A program made the position numbers and the translations under genes. DNA of 64,000 nt from Maribellus sp. YY47 (GTDB lineage Bacteria; Bacteroidota; Bacteroidia; Bacteroidales; Prolixibacteraceae). Location: the NCBI RefSeq assembly GCF_023111095.1, contig NZ_JALGYW010000002.1, forward strand, positions 248,001 through 312,000, given 5' to 3'. A model generated the notes under the pieces. That model did not search any database. It was not told where the DNA came from and saw nothing but the letters and a program-made list of their open reading frames with translations. Below, one piece after another: positions 1 through 8,467 of the stretch. How positions within the stretch are numbered: position 1 is the stretch's first letter; the number at the start of each line of letters is the position of its first letter.

Positions 1-303
1 AGGAGCTTCACAATCGCCGGTATGCTCGCTTAACAAAAGTTCAAGCGCCATTTTCCGCGATTCAGACACCTCTTCCTCATCGGTAACAATGTCCATTCCC
101 TCCAGCGCCTTTACCGAGCACGAAGGCAGTAATCTCCCGGTTGAGCGGTCTTTCACCATGCACAACATGCACGATGTAAAATGCTCCAGCTCATCGTGCC
201 AGCACAAATTAGGTATATCGATGCCCAGTTGCTGCGCCGCCTTCATTACCGAAGTGCCTTCTTCAATCTGAATTTCCTTGTTATTTATTTTGAGTTTGAT
301 CAT
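1..303 (-). CDS. [2Fe-2S] ferredoxin-domain oxidoreductase subunit, partial (N-terminal 101 residues)
   Basis: The reading frame opens at an ATG at 303 and runs off the left edge. The visible part is a plant-type ferredoxin domain of the NuoG/HydA kind: after the opening beta strands come Cys34, Cys45, Cys48 and Cys62, the expected four ligands of a [2Fe-2S] cluster, followed by the helix LALELLLSEHTGDCEAP-like segment that precedes the next cluster in such proteins. The HTGDC spacing differs from NuoG (HPLDC) and from [FeFe] hydrogenases. That recalls 2Fe-2S/FAD pyridine-nucleotide oxidoreductases, but the catalytic part is outside the window. It follows the NuoE-F fusion gene and the esterase gene on the same strand, so it is probably the partner of the NADH-oxidising fusion. 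Identity beyond the 2Fe-2S domain is undetermined. Confidence 0.75.
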   Translation of the reverse strand, partial: MIKLKINNKEIQIEEGTSVMKAAQQLGIDIPNLCWHDELEHFTSCMLCMVKDRSTGRLLPSCSVKALEGMDIVTDEEEVSESRKMALELLLSEHTGDCEAP

Positions 304-304
304 C

Positions 305-340
305 TTTTTCTCGCAAAGGCGCAAAACCGCCAAGTCTAAT
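305..340. repeat. Bacteroidota intergenic repeat (CTTTGCGCC family)
   Basis: Read on the minus strand this is TTGGCGGTTTTGCGCCTTTGCGAGAAA-like sequence. Shorter or longer relatives occur at 3851-3875 and 28041-28140, always outside genes and next to a start or stop codon. Related sequences are common in Bacteroidota intergenic regions. Function unknown. Confidence 0.6.
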
Positions 341-412
341 TATGCTCTTTTTCGTATTTCAACTTCAACCTTCCTTCGATTATGATCAGGATGACGTTCT
401 CTCAACTTTGAA

Positions 413-1489
413 CTATTTCACATGCTTCTTCAAAACCGGGTAAAGCTGGTCCGCCAGCTGTACAAAACCAAAATCAGTCAGGTGAACGCCGTCAACTGTT
501 GCTTCCTGACTGTGCCCGATTAGATCATCCGCTTTTACATAATAGATATTCCGGTCGCCTTTCTTTTTCTGTGCATCGAAGATTTGTTTCAGGGTAATGT
601 TCTTATCCACTACTGCCTGATGCACGCTTTGATCGAAATACATGTGCGGATACAATATATTCTCAACCATAATTATGGGTGTTGCCGGCTTTTTCTCTCT
701 TATGATTTCCAGGAACCGGACATACTTTTCCTTCATTAAATCGGCAGTAACATTGGGCAAACAGTCAATGACAAAACACGATGCATCGATGGTTGCCATT
801 GCTTCAGCTACCTCGTAATCGAGTTTGCCGTTTCCGCTAAAACCAAGATTGATGATCTCGCGATCCAGCATGCGGGACAAAATATTTGGATAGGACATTC
901 CGGCCCGTGAAGCGCATCCTCCCTGTGTAATGCTGGTTCCGTAAAACACAACCGGCTTCCCCGTTTGAGGCGAATTCACCTCCGGCACTTTTATATTTGC
1001 TGAAGGAAGCACTCCAATCTCCAATTGGGCAAGGCCATCGTACAACGGAAGGTACAACATATACTCTTTTTCACCTTCCGGCATATTTTGAATGATCACT
1101 ACCTGCGAGGTTTTCCCGGTAGGACGAGCAGAATTCACAAACTGCCACTTGCCGTTTTCCAGGCAATACAAATCAAGTCCCTTGATTCCCGTCATCGTAA
1201 AATGATTCATAACCACATCTCCGGTAACTTCCCATTTGGCACCAATTGCCGTTGAGTTGGTCCGGAAACGAATCGCCAGTCCACTGCTGTTTTTAGATAA
1301 ATTCCAAACCGGAGGACGGGTTACATCCTGCAAAGTGGCAGGTAAGCGCTCGTAACGGTTTTGGGTATCTTCAAATCCCTTTCCAATAACTGGCAAAGTG
1401 GAAGCGTCCACGTATTTCAGGCTGTCGGCGGTAATGGCCATTGCAGCCATGGGGAAAACTACTATCAGAAATATCAATAAATGTCTCAT
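413..1489 (-). CDS. SGNH/GDSL hydrolase with GxDLY N-terminal domain, secreted
   Basis: A predicted periplasmic or secreted esterase of 358 residues. An N-terminal signal peptide (about residues 1-18, ending AMA) is followed by a beta-sandwich region carrying the GLDLY motif that names the GxDLY domain, and then the SGNH catalytic domain. Block I reads GTSITQGG with the nucleophile Ser, block II has NLGFSGNG, and block V has DGVHLTDFG with the catalytic Asp and His. Relatives deacetylate or de-esterify glycans, but the substrate cannot be told from sequence. It lies 18 bp after the NuoE-F fusion gene on the same strand, an odd place for an esterase, so co-transcription need not mean shared function. 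Confidence 0.85.
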   Translation of the reverse strand: MRHLLIFLIVVFPMAAMAITADSLKYVDASTLPVIGKGFEDTQNRYERLPATLQDVTRPPVWNLSKNSSGLAIRFRTNSTAIGAKWEVTGDVVMNHFTMTGIKGLDLYCLENGKWQFVNSARPTGKTSQVVIIQNMPEGEKEYMLYLPLYDGLAQLEIGVLPSANIKVPEVNSPQTGKPVVFYGTSITQGGCASRAGMSYPNILSRMLDREIINLGFSGNGKLDYEVAEAMATIDASCFVIDCLPNVTADLMKEKYVRFLEIIREKKPATPIIMVENILYPHMYFDQSVHQAVVDKNITLKQIFDAQKKKGDRNIYYVKADDLIGHSQEATVDGVHLTDFGFVQLADQLYPVLKKHVK

Positions 1490-1507
1490 GTTATACTTTT
1501 AAAAATT

Positions 1508-3850
1508 TTATTTCACGTCAATTGCATCAACCGGACAGGCGGCTCTGCAAGCATCGCATTTAATACACAGTTCGGTATTGATGCTGTGCTTTTCGTGCGG
1601 GGTGAACGGAATCGCGTCAACCGGGCATTTCTGCACACATTTGGTACATCCGATACAATTATCGTTGACCGAATAGGTGATCAAATCGGCACATTTCCCG
1701 GTCGGACAAACACCGTTGATATGCGCTTCGTATTCGTCGCGGAAATATTTCAATGTACTCAACACCGGATTCGGGGCTGTTCTTCCCAAACCGCACAAAC
1801 TTCCTTTTTTAGTCCACTCTGCCAGTTTTTCCAGCTCTTCAATATCGCCTTGTTTCCCTTTTCCTTTCGTGATGTTTTCGAGGATATCCAGCATTCGGCG
1901 CGTACCCACCCGGCAAAAAGTACATTTTCCGCATGATTCTTCCTGTGTAAACGACAGGAAATAGCGGGCAATATCAACCATACAATCGGTTTCGTCGAGC
2001 ACCACCAATCCACCCGATCCCATCATCGCTCCCATTTCCTGCAGCGACTCAAAATTGATCGGGGTTTCCGCATATTCAGCCGGAATACAACCGCCGGACG
2101 GTCCGCCGATTTGAACGGCCTTAAACTTTTTGCCGTTGGCAATTCCACCGCCAATCTCCTCAATCACTTCACGAATGGTTATTCCCATCGGCACCTCGAT
2201 CAATCCGCCGCGTGCCACTTTACCAGCCAGCGCAAAAACCTTTGTTCCGGTACTTCGGGCAGTGCCGATCTCGGCAAATTTCTCCCATCCTTCGCGTAAA
2301 ATATAGGCAATCTGGGCAAAAGTCTCGGTATTGTTGACAAGAGTTGGCTTTCCGAACAAACCACTTTCAGCCGGAAATGGCGGACGAATCCTCGGGAAAC
2401 CGCGGCTTCCCTCAATCGATGCAATCAATGCCGTTTCTTCGCCACACACAAATGCTCCGGCACCTTCATAAATCTGAAGATCAAGACTAAACGAAGTCCC
2501 CAGTATATTTTCGCCCAGCAGATTATTCTCTTTGCAGATTTTTAATGCTTCGCGAATACGGGTAACTGCCAGCGGATACTCAGCCCGAATGTAAAAGTAG
2601 CCGTGGTGAATACCCGTAGCATAAGCCGCGATGGCCATTCCTTCGATGATTCGGTAAGGATAGGATTCGAGCAGCATCCGATCCATAAAGGCGCCGGGGT
2701 CACCCTCGTCGCCATTACAAATCAGGTATTTAATCTCACTTTTCTGTTTTTTTACGGCCTCCCATTTTATACCACTGGGAAAACCGCCGCCACCACGACC
2801 TCGGATGCCACTTTTCTTAATCTGATCCACGACATCGTCTGGCGACAAGGTATCGAAAACCTTTTGCAGAGCTGAAAAACCACCCCGCTTTTTGTACTCA
2901 TTTATATCCAGCGGATTGATCATTCCCCGGTATTCGGTTGCAATGGGCAACTGATTTCCAAGAAACGACGCCACCGGTTTCTCACGCATGCTAATTTCGT
3001 AGCGCTGCACCCCTTCCCAGTTACGGTCGGTCTGGATGGTTTCAACAGTGTGAATCAGTTTATTTTTTAAGCGGGTGAGCAGCCCCGGTGCATCAAAGTG
3101 ATTTTCTACAATACCTTTTACATCTTCAGGTTTTACCTTGGCGTATAAAGTTGGTTCGCCTTCATTCGGGACCACTTCCACCAAAGGCACCTGGTGACAC
3201 ATCCCCACGCAACCGACGTGTTTCAGATTCACACGCAGCCCACTTTCGTTGACCACATGCTCTACTTCCTCCTGAATCTCTTTACTGCCACTGGCTACAC
3301 AGCATGAACCCAGTCCGATCCGAATTTCGCCCTGAATTTCAGTGCCGTCGGCTTTTCGTGCCTTCTTCAGGTCGCGCTTTCCCTTTATGCTTTCAAAATC
3401 TTCAATGATCTGCCCCACCTGATCGGATGCCACATGACCGTAAGTCGTTCCATCGATCTGAACAACGGGAGCCAGCGTACAACAGCCAAGACAGGCCACT
3501 TTTTCAATTGTATATTTTCCAACAGAATCGGTATTAATTCCATCAGCTAATTTTAATTCCCTCCGAAAAGCATCGTACACCTGAACTGCACCTTTTACAT
3601 GGCAAGCAGTACCCACACAAACCTTGATCATGTGCTCGCCAACCGGGTGCAGTCGAAACTGCGAGTAAAAACTTGCCACCCCGATTATCTCTGCTGCGGT
3701 GATCTCCGACTTTTCAGCCAGGTAACGCAATGCCTCTTCCGGAAGATAGTTATACTCCTTCTGAATAGCCTGCAAAATCGGAATCAGACTCTTTTTTGAA
3801 GCGCCTTTTTCTGTAATCAGGTGGTCAATATATTGATTGTATTCTGTCAT
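1508..3850 (-). CDS. Fused NADH-oxidising subunit: NuoE + [2Fe-2S] ferredoxin + NuoF + 2[4Fe-4S]
   Basis: One 780-residue polypeptide that joins what are separate HydC and HydB (or NuoE and NuoF) subunits elsewhere. Residues about 1-155 are NuoE-like, with the Cys pattern of a thioredoxin-fold [2Fe-2S] protein (CVGTAC, CLGCC). Residues about 165-260 are a second thioredoxin-like ferredoxin (GSCC, CVGMC). Residues about 310-690 are NuoF, with the FMN/NADH loop GRGGGGFPSG, the segment GAGAFVCGEETAL and the N3-cluster cysteines ESCGKCTFC...CGLG. The C-terminus has two [4Fe-4S] motifs (CIGCTKC..CP, CIKCDAC..CP). The frame stays open 39 codons upstream, but ATG 3850 begins the homologous sequence and the extra codons lie in repeat DNA. 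Expected role: NAD(P)H-ferredoxin electron exchange with the partial Fe-S protein at the left edge. Confidence 0.9.
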   Translation of the reverse strand: MTEYNQYIDHLITEKGASKKSLIPILQAIQKEYNYLPEEALRYLAEKSEITAAEIIGVASFYSQFRLHPVGEHMIKVCVGTACHVKGAVQVYDAFRRELKLADGINTDSVGKYTIEKVACLGCCTLAPVVQIDGTTYGHVASDQVGQIIEDFESIKGKRDLKKARKADGTEIQGEIRIGLGSCCVASGSKEIQEEVEHVVNESGLRVNLKHVGCVGMCHQVPLVEVVPNEGEPTLYAKVKPEDVKGIVENHFDAPGLLTRLKNKLIHTVETIQTDRNWEGVQRYEISMREKPVASFLGNQLPIATEYRGMINPLDINEYKKRGGFSALQKVFDTLSPDDVVDQIKKSGIRGRGGGGFPSGIKWEAVKKQKSEIKYLICNGDEGDPGAFMDRMLLESYPYRIIEGMAIAAYATGIHHGYFYIRAEYPLAVTRIREALKICKENNLLGENILGTSFSLDLQIYEGAGAFVCGEETALIASIEGSRGFPRIRPPFPAESGLFGKPTLVNNTETFAQIAYILREGWEKFAEIGTARSTGTKVFALAGKVARGGLIEVPMGITIREVIEEIGGGIANGKKFKAVQIGGPSGGCIPAEYAETPINFESLQEMGAMMGSGGLVVLDETDCMVDIARYFLSFTQEESCGKCTFCRVGTRRMLDILENITKGKGKQGDIEELEKLAEWTKKGSLCGLGRTAPNPVLSTLKYFRDEYEAHINGVCPTGKCADLITYSVNDNCIGCTKCVQKCPVDAIPFTPHEKHSINTELCIKCDACRAACPVDAIDVK

Positions 3851-3897
3851 ATTTTCTCGCAAAGTCGCCAAGATGCTATATTTTTTCAATCTACTTT

Positions 3898-4025
3898 CAG
3901 TTTTGCGGCGTATAGAACTTTCTTTTTCAATGTTTCGAATGTGGATACGCCTTTCTGCTAGTTTCAATCCCCGGGTTAAAACCCGTGGTTATCCGTCAGC
4001 TGACGGATTTAACTCCTCCGAAGTT
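3898..4025. repeat. Intercistronic hairpin repeat, copy 1
   Basis: Contains TTTTGCGGCG, then CCCCGGGTTAAAACCCGTGG (3969-3988), the perfect 18-bp palindrome ATCCGTCAGCTGACGGAT (3991-4008) and AACTCCTCCGAAGTT (4011-4025). The last element supplies the stop codon region of the upstream propeller gene (its TAA is at 4024-4026). Same architecture as copies at 5998, 8344, 9490 and 36545. Confidence 0.75.
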
Positions 4026-5898
4026 ATTTTCCGATACAGTACAAATTCTTGTCTCCCCGGATATAAATTCTGCCGTCGGCAAATGCCGGAGTTGGCCCCG
4101 AATGTTCGCCCAATTTGTTATCACTGATCTTTTTCAATTCCTTGCCAAATTCGTACACGTGCATTACACCGTCGTTATCCATCATAAACAGCTTGCCATC
4201 AGCCGTTACCGGCGATGAATACAAAGTTGTCCCCAGATCGTCCTCCCAATATTGTTCTCCGGTTTTAGTATCGTAGCAAACCAGCACGCCATAACTTGTG
4301 GCAACAAACAACAATCCATTGTATGCCAGCGGACTGGAAGCTTCGGGAAGATACTCATCGTTTTCCCATACAACCGATGCTGTTTTTGGATCAATCGCCA
4401 CCAGACGGGCGTATTCATTGGCAGCAAAAATCAATCCGTCGGAAAAAGCCACCGAAGGCCCGACTTCGCCCATCATACATTCAACTTTCCAGAGCTCATC
4501 GCCTGATTCAACATCGTAACCGGCCACAATCGGATCTGCGGTTAGTATAACCTCGTATTTTCCGTTAATTTCTGCCAAAACAGGGCTTGCCCATGAAATT
4601 TTCGATTCACGCTGTTTATCCCAAACCGTTTCACCCGTAGCGGTATTTAATGCCAGTAAGCGTCCTCCGCTGTTGGTATCGTACTGAACAAAGAGTTTTC
4701 CACCCCAAGTAATCAGCGACGAGGAATGTCCGTAATGGTTGTTCGGAACGCCCAGGTTTCGCGCCCACAAACGTTTACCGTTCATATCAAAAGCGATTAC
4801 GTCGCCGCTGGCAAAAATGGCAAAAACGGCTTTCCCATCGGTAGTTAACGAAGGAGCTGAAAGCCCCGTATCGGGTGTAACCTTGGGCATTGCAGCTGGC
4901 GATCCCTGAATATTATTGGCAACGCCTGTCCAAAGGAGTTTACCGGTGTTCCGGTCGTAACAATATACTTCGCGTGCATTGTTATCAGCGCCGGCGATAA
5001 AAATCTTGTCACCCCAAATGATCGGCGAATTGAATCCCGGTTTTGGAATCGGAGATTTCCACAAAACATTGGTTCCGGCAGATGCATCCCATTCGGTCGG
5101 GATATTTTTGGCGTAACTAACTCCCTGTCCGAGCGGTCCTCGTAATGAATTATGATTTGCTTTTAATGCCGTCAACGTCAATCCGGAAGATGCCGGAGCA
5201 GTTCTTTCAGGTGCTTTTGTTTCCACCGTTTCCTTCTGCGCTTCCGCTTTCTGCTCTGTCTCTGCTGCGGGTGTCGTTTCAGATTGTTTCACCGGCTCTG
5301 CGGCTGGTTCGGCTTCAGGTTCTGATGGCTCACTTTCAGTCACGGGATTTTGACCGACTTCAATTACTTCGATCTGCTCTTCCGGCTGATTGGTTTCATT
5401 TTCAGCCACCAAACTGACAGCGTCGTAATCTTTGAGATGATTTACCGTGGCAAAACCGGCCACAACTGCCAGCGCCATCACAAGTACGCCAACAATGATA
5501 ATCCCTTTTTGAGCCAAAATACGGCTGGCGATTTCATTTTCCAGTTTTGCATCCGGTTCTTCTATTTTACTTTTGGCGGAATAGTAAACCCGCAGAGCAA
5601 ACACCAGAACAACAGCGCCGAACAGAATCAGATACGCACCGGTTTTCACCTGCCACTGACTGTTGAAATATGCCTTTCTGGCCAGGAGATCAAAAGCACG
5701 GATCTCCGCTTTTAATTCTTCGTTGTTGGGCTCCTGTTTCAACCTTTGCACAAGTGCTTCGAGAGCCTTGCTTTCAATGGGATCGCTTTTGGATACCTGC
5801 CAGAAGTTCAGCAACAAAAGGATGGCCACTGCCGTGCAGAATATTCCGGCAATCAACGCGATGTTTTGTGCTAATTTTAATTTGTCGTTATTGGTCAT
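4024..5898 (-). CDS. Membrane-anchored PQQ-like beta-propeller protein
   Basis: A 624-residue protein with three predicted transmembrane helices (about residues 13-35, 85-105 and 133-155), a linker of roughly 75 residues that is very rich in Glu, Pro, Thr and Ala, and then a propeller of about 370 residues. The blades show the PQQ-like repeat signature, for example CYDRNTGKLLW, ALNTATGETVW, YDVESGDELW and CYDTKTGEQYW. Such propellers are scaffolds (BamB type) or parts of quinoprotein dehydrogenases; I see no dehydrogenase active-site evidence and no PQQ biosynthesis genes here. The anchor suggests a propeller held on the periplasmic face next to the NapH-like protein encoded upstream. It is probably the last propeller of the operon. 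Confidence 0.85.
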   Translation of the reverse strand: MTNNDKLKLAQNIALIAGIFCTAVAILLLLNFWQVSKSDPIESKALEALVQRLKQEPNNEELKAEIRAFDLLARKAYFNSQWQVKTGAYLILFGAVVLVFALRVYYSAKSKIEEPDAKLENEIASRILAQKGIIIVGVLVMALAVVAGFATVNHLKDYDAVSLVAENETNQPEEQIEVIEVGQNPVTESEPSEPEAEPAAEPVKQSETTPAAETEQKAEAQKETVETKAPERTAPASSGLTLTALKANHNSLRGPLGQGVSYAKNIPTEWDASAGTNVLWKSPIPKPGFNSPIIWGDKIFIAGADNNAREVYCYDRNTGKLLWTGVANNIQGSPAAMPKVTPDTGLSAPSLTTDGKAVFAIFASGDVIAFDMNGKRLWARNLGVPNNHYGHSSSLITWGGKLFVQYDTNSGGRLLALNTATGETVWDKQRESKISWASPVLAEINGKYEVILTADPIVAGYDVESGDELWKVECMMGEVGPSVAFSDGLIFAANEYARLVAIDPKTASVVWENDEYLPEASSPLAYNGLLFVATSYGVLVCYDTKTGEQYWEDDLGTTLYSSPVTADGKLFMMDNDGVMHVYEFGKELKKISDNKLGEHSGPTPAFADGRIYIRGDKNLYCIGK

Positions 5899-5997
5899 AT
5901 TTTTTGGTTTGAAGCAGGGAGTACGAAGTCGGAAGTTTGTGTCCGAATTTCATAGCTGCCTGGCATCTTTTTTATTTGCGTTTCAATCTTGCTCCTC

Positions 5998-6130
5998 TTT
6001 TGCGGCGCATACATCTTTCTGTTTCAATGCTTCGGTCGTGAATGCGCCTTTTATTCGCTTTGCTCATTTCCGCCCGGTTAAAACCGGGGGTTATCCGTCA
6101 GTTGACGGATCCAACTCCTACGGAGTTTTT
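5998..6130. repeat. Intercistronic hairpin repeat, copy 2
   Basis: The fullest copy: CTTTTGCGGCGCATAC, then GCGCCTTTTATTCGCTTTGC, then CCCGGTTAAAACCGGGGG (6073-6090), ATCCGTCAGTTGACGGAT (6093-6110) and AACTCCTACGGAGTT (6113-6127). It occupies the 275-bp gap between the NapH-like gene and the membrane propeller gene. Confidence 0.8.
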
Positions 6131-6173
6131 ATTTCATTTCAAATCTTTTTCAATTTGATCATTTATCCATTCT

Positions 6174-7559
6174 TCATTTTTCCACCGGACAGTAATCCAC
6201 ACACCGTGCACAGCTAAAACAATTTCCTCGGTGAGGCTCGTAATCCTGCCGTTTACGGAAAACCACCGTGTTTAATAAAGTCATGCCAATTACCAATCCC
6301 ATAAAACCACCGGCGATCATGCTTCCTATATAAAACTTATCGCGGATGACTTCTGCTTCTTCCACGAGCTGCTCCATTGATTTTCCGGAAGCACGGAAAG
6401 TCTGCACATCTATGTTATCGAGATCTTCTTTGATCTCCGGTTTTGAAATCATAAGCTCCGCCAGGTAAATCGTGGGATTGGCTTTTGACAAAAAGGTATG
6501 TGATTGTGCACCTACAAAAACTCCCAGTACCATCCACAAAGGAATGATCAGTGCATAGGTAATAAAACGTTTCGGTCCTAAACCCGACTTCACTACTTCC
6601 TTCTCGTTGGTTGGAAAATCGATCGCATCAAAAGGACAAGAGTTGGTACACAATTTACACTGAATACATTTTGACGGAGTGATGCTTAAATGCCATTTTG
6701 AAAAACGTGACATCCAGCTTAAAAGAACGCCGTACGGACATAAAAAGCGACAATACGGACGTGCCACAAACATTCCCATCAGTAAAAAAGCTACGCCTAA
6801 AACTACCATATGAAACTTGGCATCCATCCTGAAAATTCCGACAAAAGGATCATAACGACAGATGATAAAATCGGTACCTGTGGCGGCAAACAATACTGCC
6901 AGCGAGAGATATAGGTAAGGAATCAACCCCAGCGTTTTATTCAGCCATTTGGGGAGACTGATCGGTTTCATTACCACCAGATCCTGGATGGCTCCCAAGG
7001 GACATGCTCCGGCACAAAAAGTTCTTCCAAAAAACAGTGTAAACAACAATGGCAACAGAAAAAACAAAAGTGCAGTCAGCGAAATCGCATAGGTTGCATC
7101 AAACAGTGTCAGCGTTACATTTTGTATGGAACCAATACTGCAAATACAACCGTTCCGGTAAAATCCAAAGTAAGCCAGCGTAAAAATCGACAGCCACAGG
7201 ATTCCTTGCCGCGACCGGCTTTTTAATGCAAACCAGGTAGCGGCTGAAAGTACCAGTAATAGAACCAGTACATCAAAATATTCAAGGGACAAAGCACGGG
7301 GCTCGGGTGTTACCGGAGAAGGTTGTGTATAGCCACTGTCGAACTCAGGCTTTGGAAAGCGTTGCTGTTGTGCCGTCAAGGAAAAAGTAGAAAGGAAAAA
7401 GGCAAAGGTGAACAGTGCAAACTTTGCATACTTCAATACGGCAAGTTTCCAGTCGCAGTATTCAGTATCTTTCACTAATGACTGATGACTGCTGACTAAT
7501 GACTCGCAACTCGTGGCTCGCGGCTCGTAGCTGATCTCTATATCAGTTTTTTGATTCAT
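6174..7559 (-). CDS. NapH/NosR-like polytopic 4Fe-4S membrane protein
   Basis: A 461-residue membrane Fe-S protein of the NapH/NosR C-terminal/CcoG-like group, which pass electrons from quinol toward periplasmic redox proteins. It has about five or six hydrophobic helices, two Cys motifs at helix ends (CAGACPLGA and CRFLCPYG), one complete [4Fe-4S] motif (CIQCKLCTNSCPFDAI) and a last one at the C-terminus (CFSCARCVDYCP). The ATG at 7559 puts about 35 residues in front that are encoded by a dispersed repeat. An in-frame TTG at 7436 would instead give a clean signal peptide ending LTAQ, so the true start is probably TTG 7436. It sits 12 bp after the NapG-like gene, as napG and napH do. Confidence 0.85.
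   Translation of the reverse strand: MNQKTDIEISYEPRATSCESLVSSHQSLVKDTEYCDWKLAVLKYAKFALFTFAFFLSTFSLTAQQQRFPKPEFDSGYTQPSPVTPEPRALSLEYFDVLVLLLVLSAATWFALKSRSRQGILWLSIFTLAYFGFYRNGCICSIGSIQNVTLTLFDATYAISLTALLFFLLPLLFTLFFGRTFCAGACPLGAIQDLVVMKPISLPKWLNKTLGLIPYLYLSLAVLFAATGTDFIICRYDPFVGIFRMDAKFHMVVLGVAFLLMGMFVARPYCRFLCPYGVLLSWMSRFSKWHLSITPSKCIQCKLCTNSCPFDAIDFPTNEKEVVKSGLGPKRFITYALIIPLWMVLGVFVGAQSHTFLSKANPTIYLAELMISKPEIKEDLDNIDVQTFRASGKSMEQLVEEAEVIRDKFYIGSMIAGGFMGLVIGMTLLNTVVFRKRQDYEPHRGNCFSCARCVDYCPVEK
7441..7533. repeat. Dispersed repeat inside the 5' end of the NapH-like reading frame
   Basis: The stretch CTCGTGGCTCGCGGCTCGTAG (7510-7530), preceded by CTAATGACTGATGACTGCTGAC-type simple runs, recurs in reverse orientation at 39649-39680 as CTACGAGCCCCGAGCCACTAG. 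In this frame it encodes the low-complexity segment SYEPRATSCESLVSSHQSLV. Elements of this style are frequent between genes in Bacteroidota. Confidence 0.7.
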
Positions 7560-7571
7560 TTGTCTTTCAAT

Positions 7572-8144
7572 CTATGCTGGATTTGTCCAGCTACCTTTTA
7601 CTTTGTAGGCTTCGCTTGCCGGAACCCGGCTGATGGCATCAGAAGGGCACAACCGGGCAATGGAACACTCGTTACAATTCACACAAATGTGATGCATAAT
7701 TTGTAAATGCATCGAACCATTACCAAACGAAGTACATCCGGCCACACACTTGGCGCAACCGATGCACAGTTCCTCGTTGATATGGTATTCAAAATAAGGT
7801 TCTTCAATAAAACGACGTTCGATGGCTGCTGTTGGGCAAAGCTGGTTTTCGGCAGCCGTACTCCGTGCATTGGAATCGGGTTTCAGATAACCGCCACACA
7901 GATCGCAATATCCGCAAAGATCAAAAGCATGTATACATTTCACTGCCGATGGCGACATCACACACTCGGTTGCACAACGACTGCATTGAGTACATTTGAA
8001 AGGATCGATCTGCCAAACATATTCACCGGTAGTTACGCGGCGCAAGGCTGATGCACTCACCACTCCCAGCGAGAGCAGCAAAGAAGCCCTCACCCCGTTT
8101 TGAATGAATTTTCGCCGGCTTTGTGCTTTATTTTTCTCTTCCAT
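7572..8144 (-). CDS. NapG-like periplasmic polyferredoxin with Tat-type signal
   Basis: A 190-residue protein with a twin-arginine leader (SRRKFIQNGVR followed by a hydrophobic stretch), so it is likely folded before export and held at the membrane. Four Cys clusters follow: CTQCSRCATEC, CGYCDLCGG...CPTAAI, CIGCAKCVAGC, and CVNCNECSIARLCPSDAI, as in NapG/MauM-type ferredoxins with four [4Fe-4S] centres. In nitrate reductase systems NapG takes electrons from NapH. Here the next gene is NapH-like, so the pair probably forms a quinol-oxidising relay, but no NapA or NosZ is nearby. Its start overlaps the end of the upstream small Tat gene by 17 bp, which indicates translational coupling. Confidence 0.88.
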   Translation of the reverse strand: MEEKNKAQSRRKFIQNGVRASLLLSLGVVSASALRRVTTGEYVWQIDPFKCTQCSRCATECVMSPSAVKCIHAFDLCGYCDLCGGYLKPDSNARSTAAENQLCPTAAIERRFIEEPYFEYHINEELCIGCAKCVAGCTSFGNGSMHLQIMHHICVNCNECSIARLCPSDAISRVPASEAYKVKGSWTNPA

Positions 8145-8325
8145 CTCTCACCTCCTTTGCCTGCGGAAGTTCACATTTCACAAACTTTCCGCAATTCTTA
8201 CATGTTGGAGAAACCGAACAGCTGGCGGTTACTTTCTTATTTAGGATCAGGTAACCGGATGTTGCGGTCAATCCTCCCAACAAGAGAAGTCTGCCTCCTT
8301 TTTGTATGAATTTTCGTCTATCCAT
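8128..8325 (-). CDS. Small twin-arginine, Cys-rich membrane protein (65 aa)
   Basis: A 65-residue protein that begins MDRRKFIQKGGR, a twin-arginine leader very like that of the next gene, followed by one hydrophobic helix (about residues 12-29). Its C-terminal part holds four cysteines in CSVSPTCKNCGKFVKC, spaced well enough for a metal or Fe-S site. I do not recognise a named family. The gene is real by context: 17-bp overlap with the NapG-like gene, same strand, same style of leader, and a conserved-looking Cys motif. It could be a small extra electron carrier or an assembly factor for the NapGH-like pair. Confidence 0.7.
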   Translation of the reverse strand: MDRRKFIQKGGRLLLLGGLTATSGYLILNKKVTASCSVSPTCKNCGKFVKCELPQAKEVRDGREK

Positions 8326-8343
8326 TGTTCTAATCAGCCTTTG

Positions 8344-8467
8344 TTTGTGCGGCGCCTGGTTAGCCTGCTTTGCAATCAGCTTTACCGCTAGCGCCTTTTA
8401 CTCGCTTCGCTCATTACCCCGGGGTTAAAACCCCGGGCTATTAAAATCAAACTCCTACAGAGTTTTT
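8344..8467. repeat. Intercistronic hairpin repeat, copy 3
   Basis: TTTGTGCGGCGC, GCGCCTTTTACTCGCTTCGC, the perfect dyad CCCCGGGGTTAAAACCCCGGG (8417-8437, written here as two arms CCCCGGGG and CCCCGGG around TTAAAA) and AACTCCTACAGAGTT (8450-8464). The last hairpin overlaps the 3' end of the next gene upstream, supplying its final codons and TAG stop. Confidence 0.78.

Noticed and set aside
1025-1936. Plus-strand ORFs opposite the esterase and NuoF fusion genes
   Set aside because: Shadows of strongly conserved minus-strand genes; no homology-like motifs of their own.
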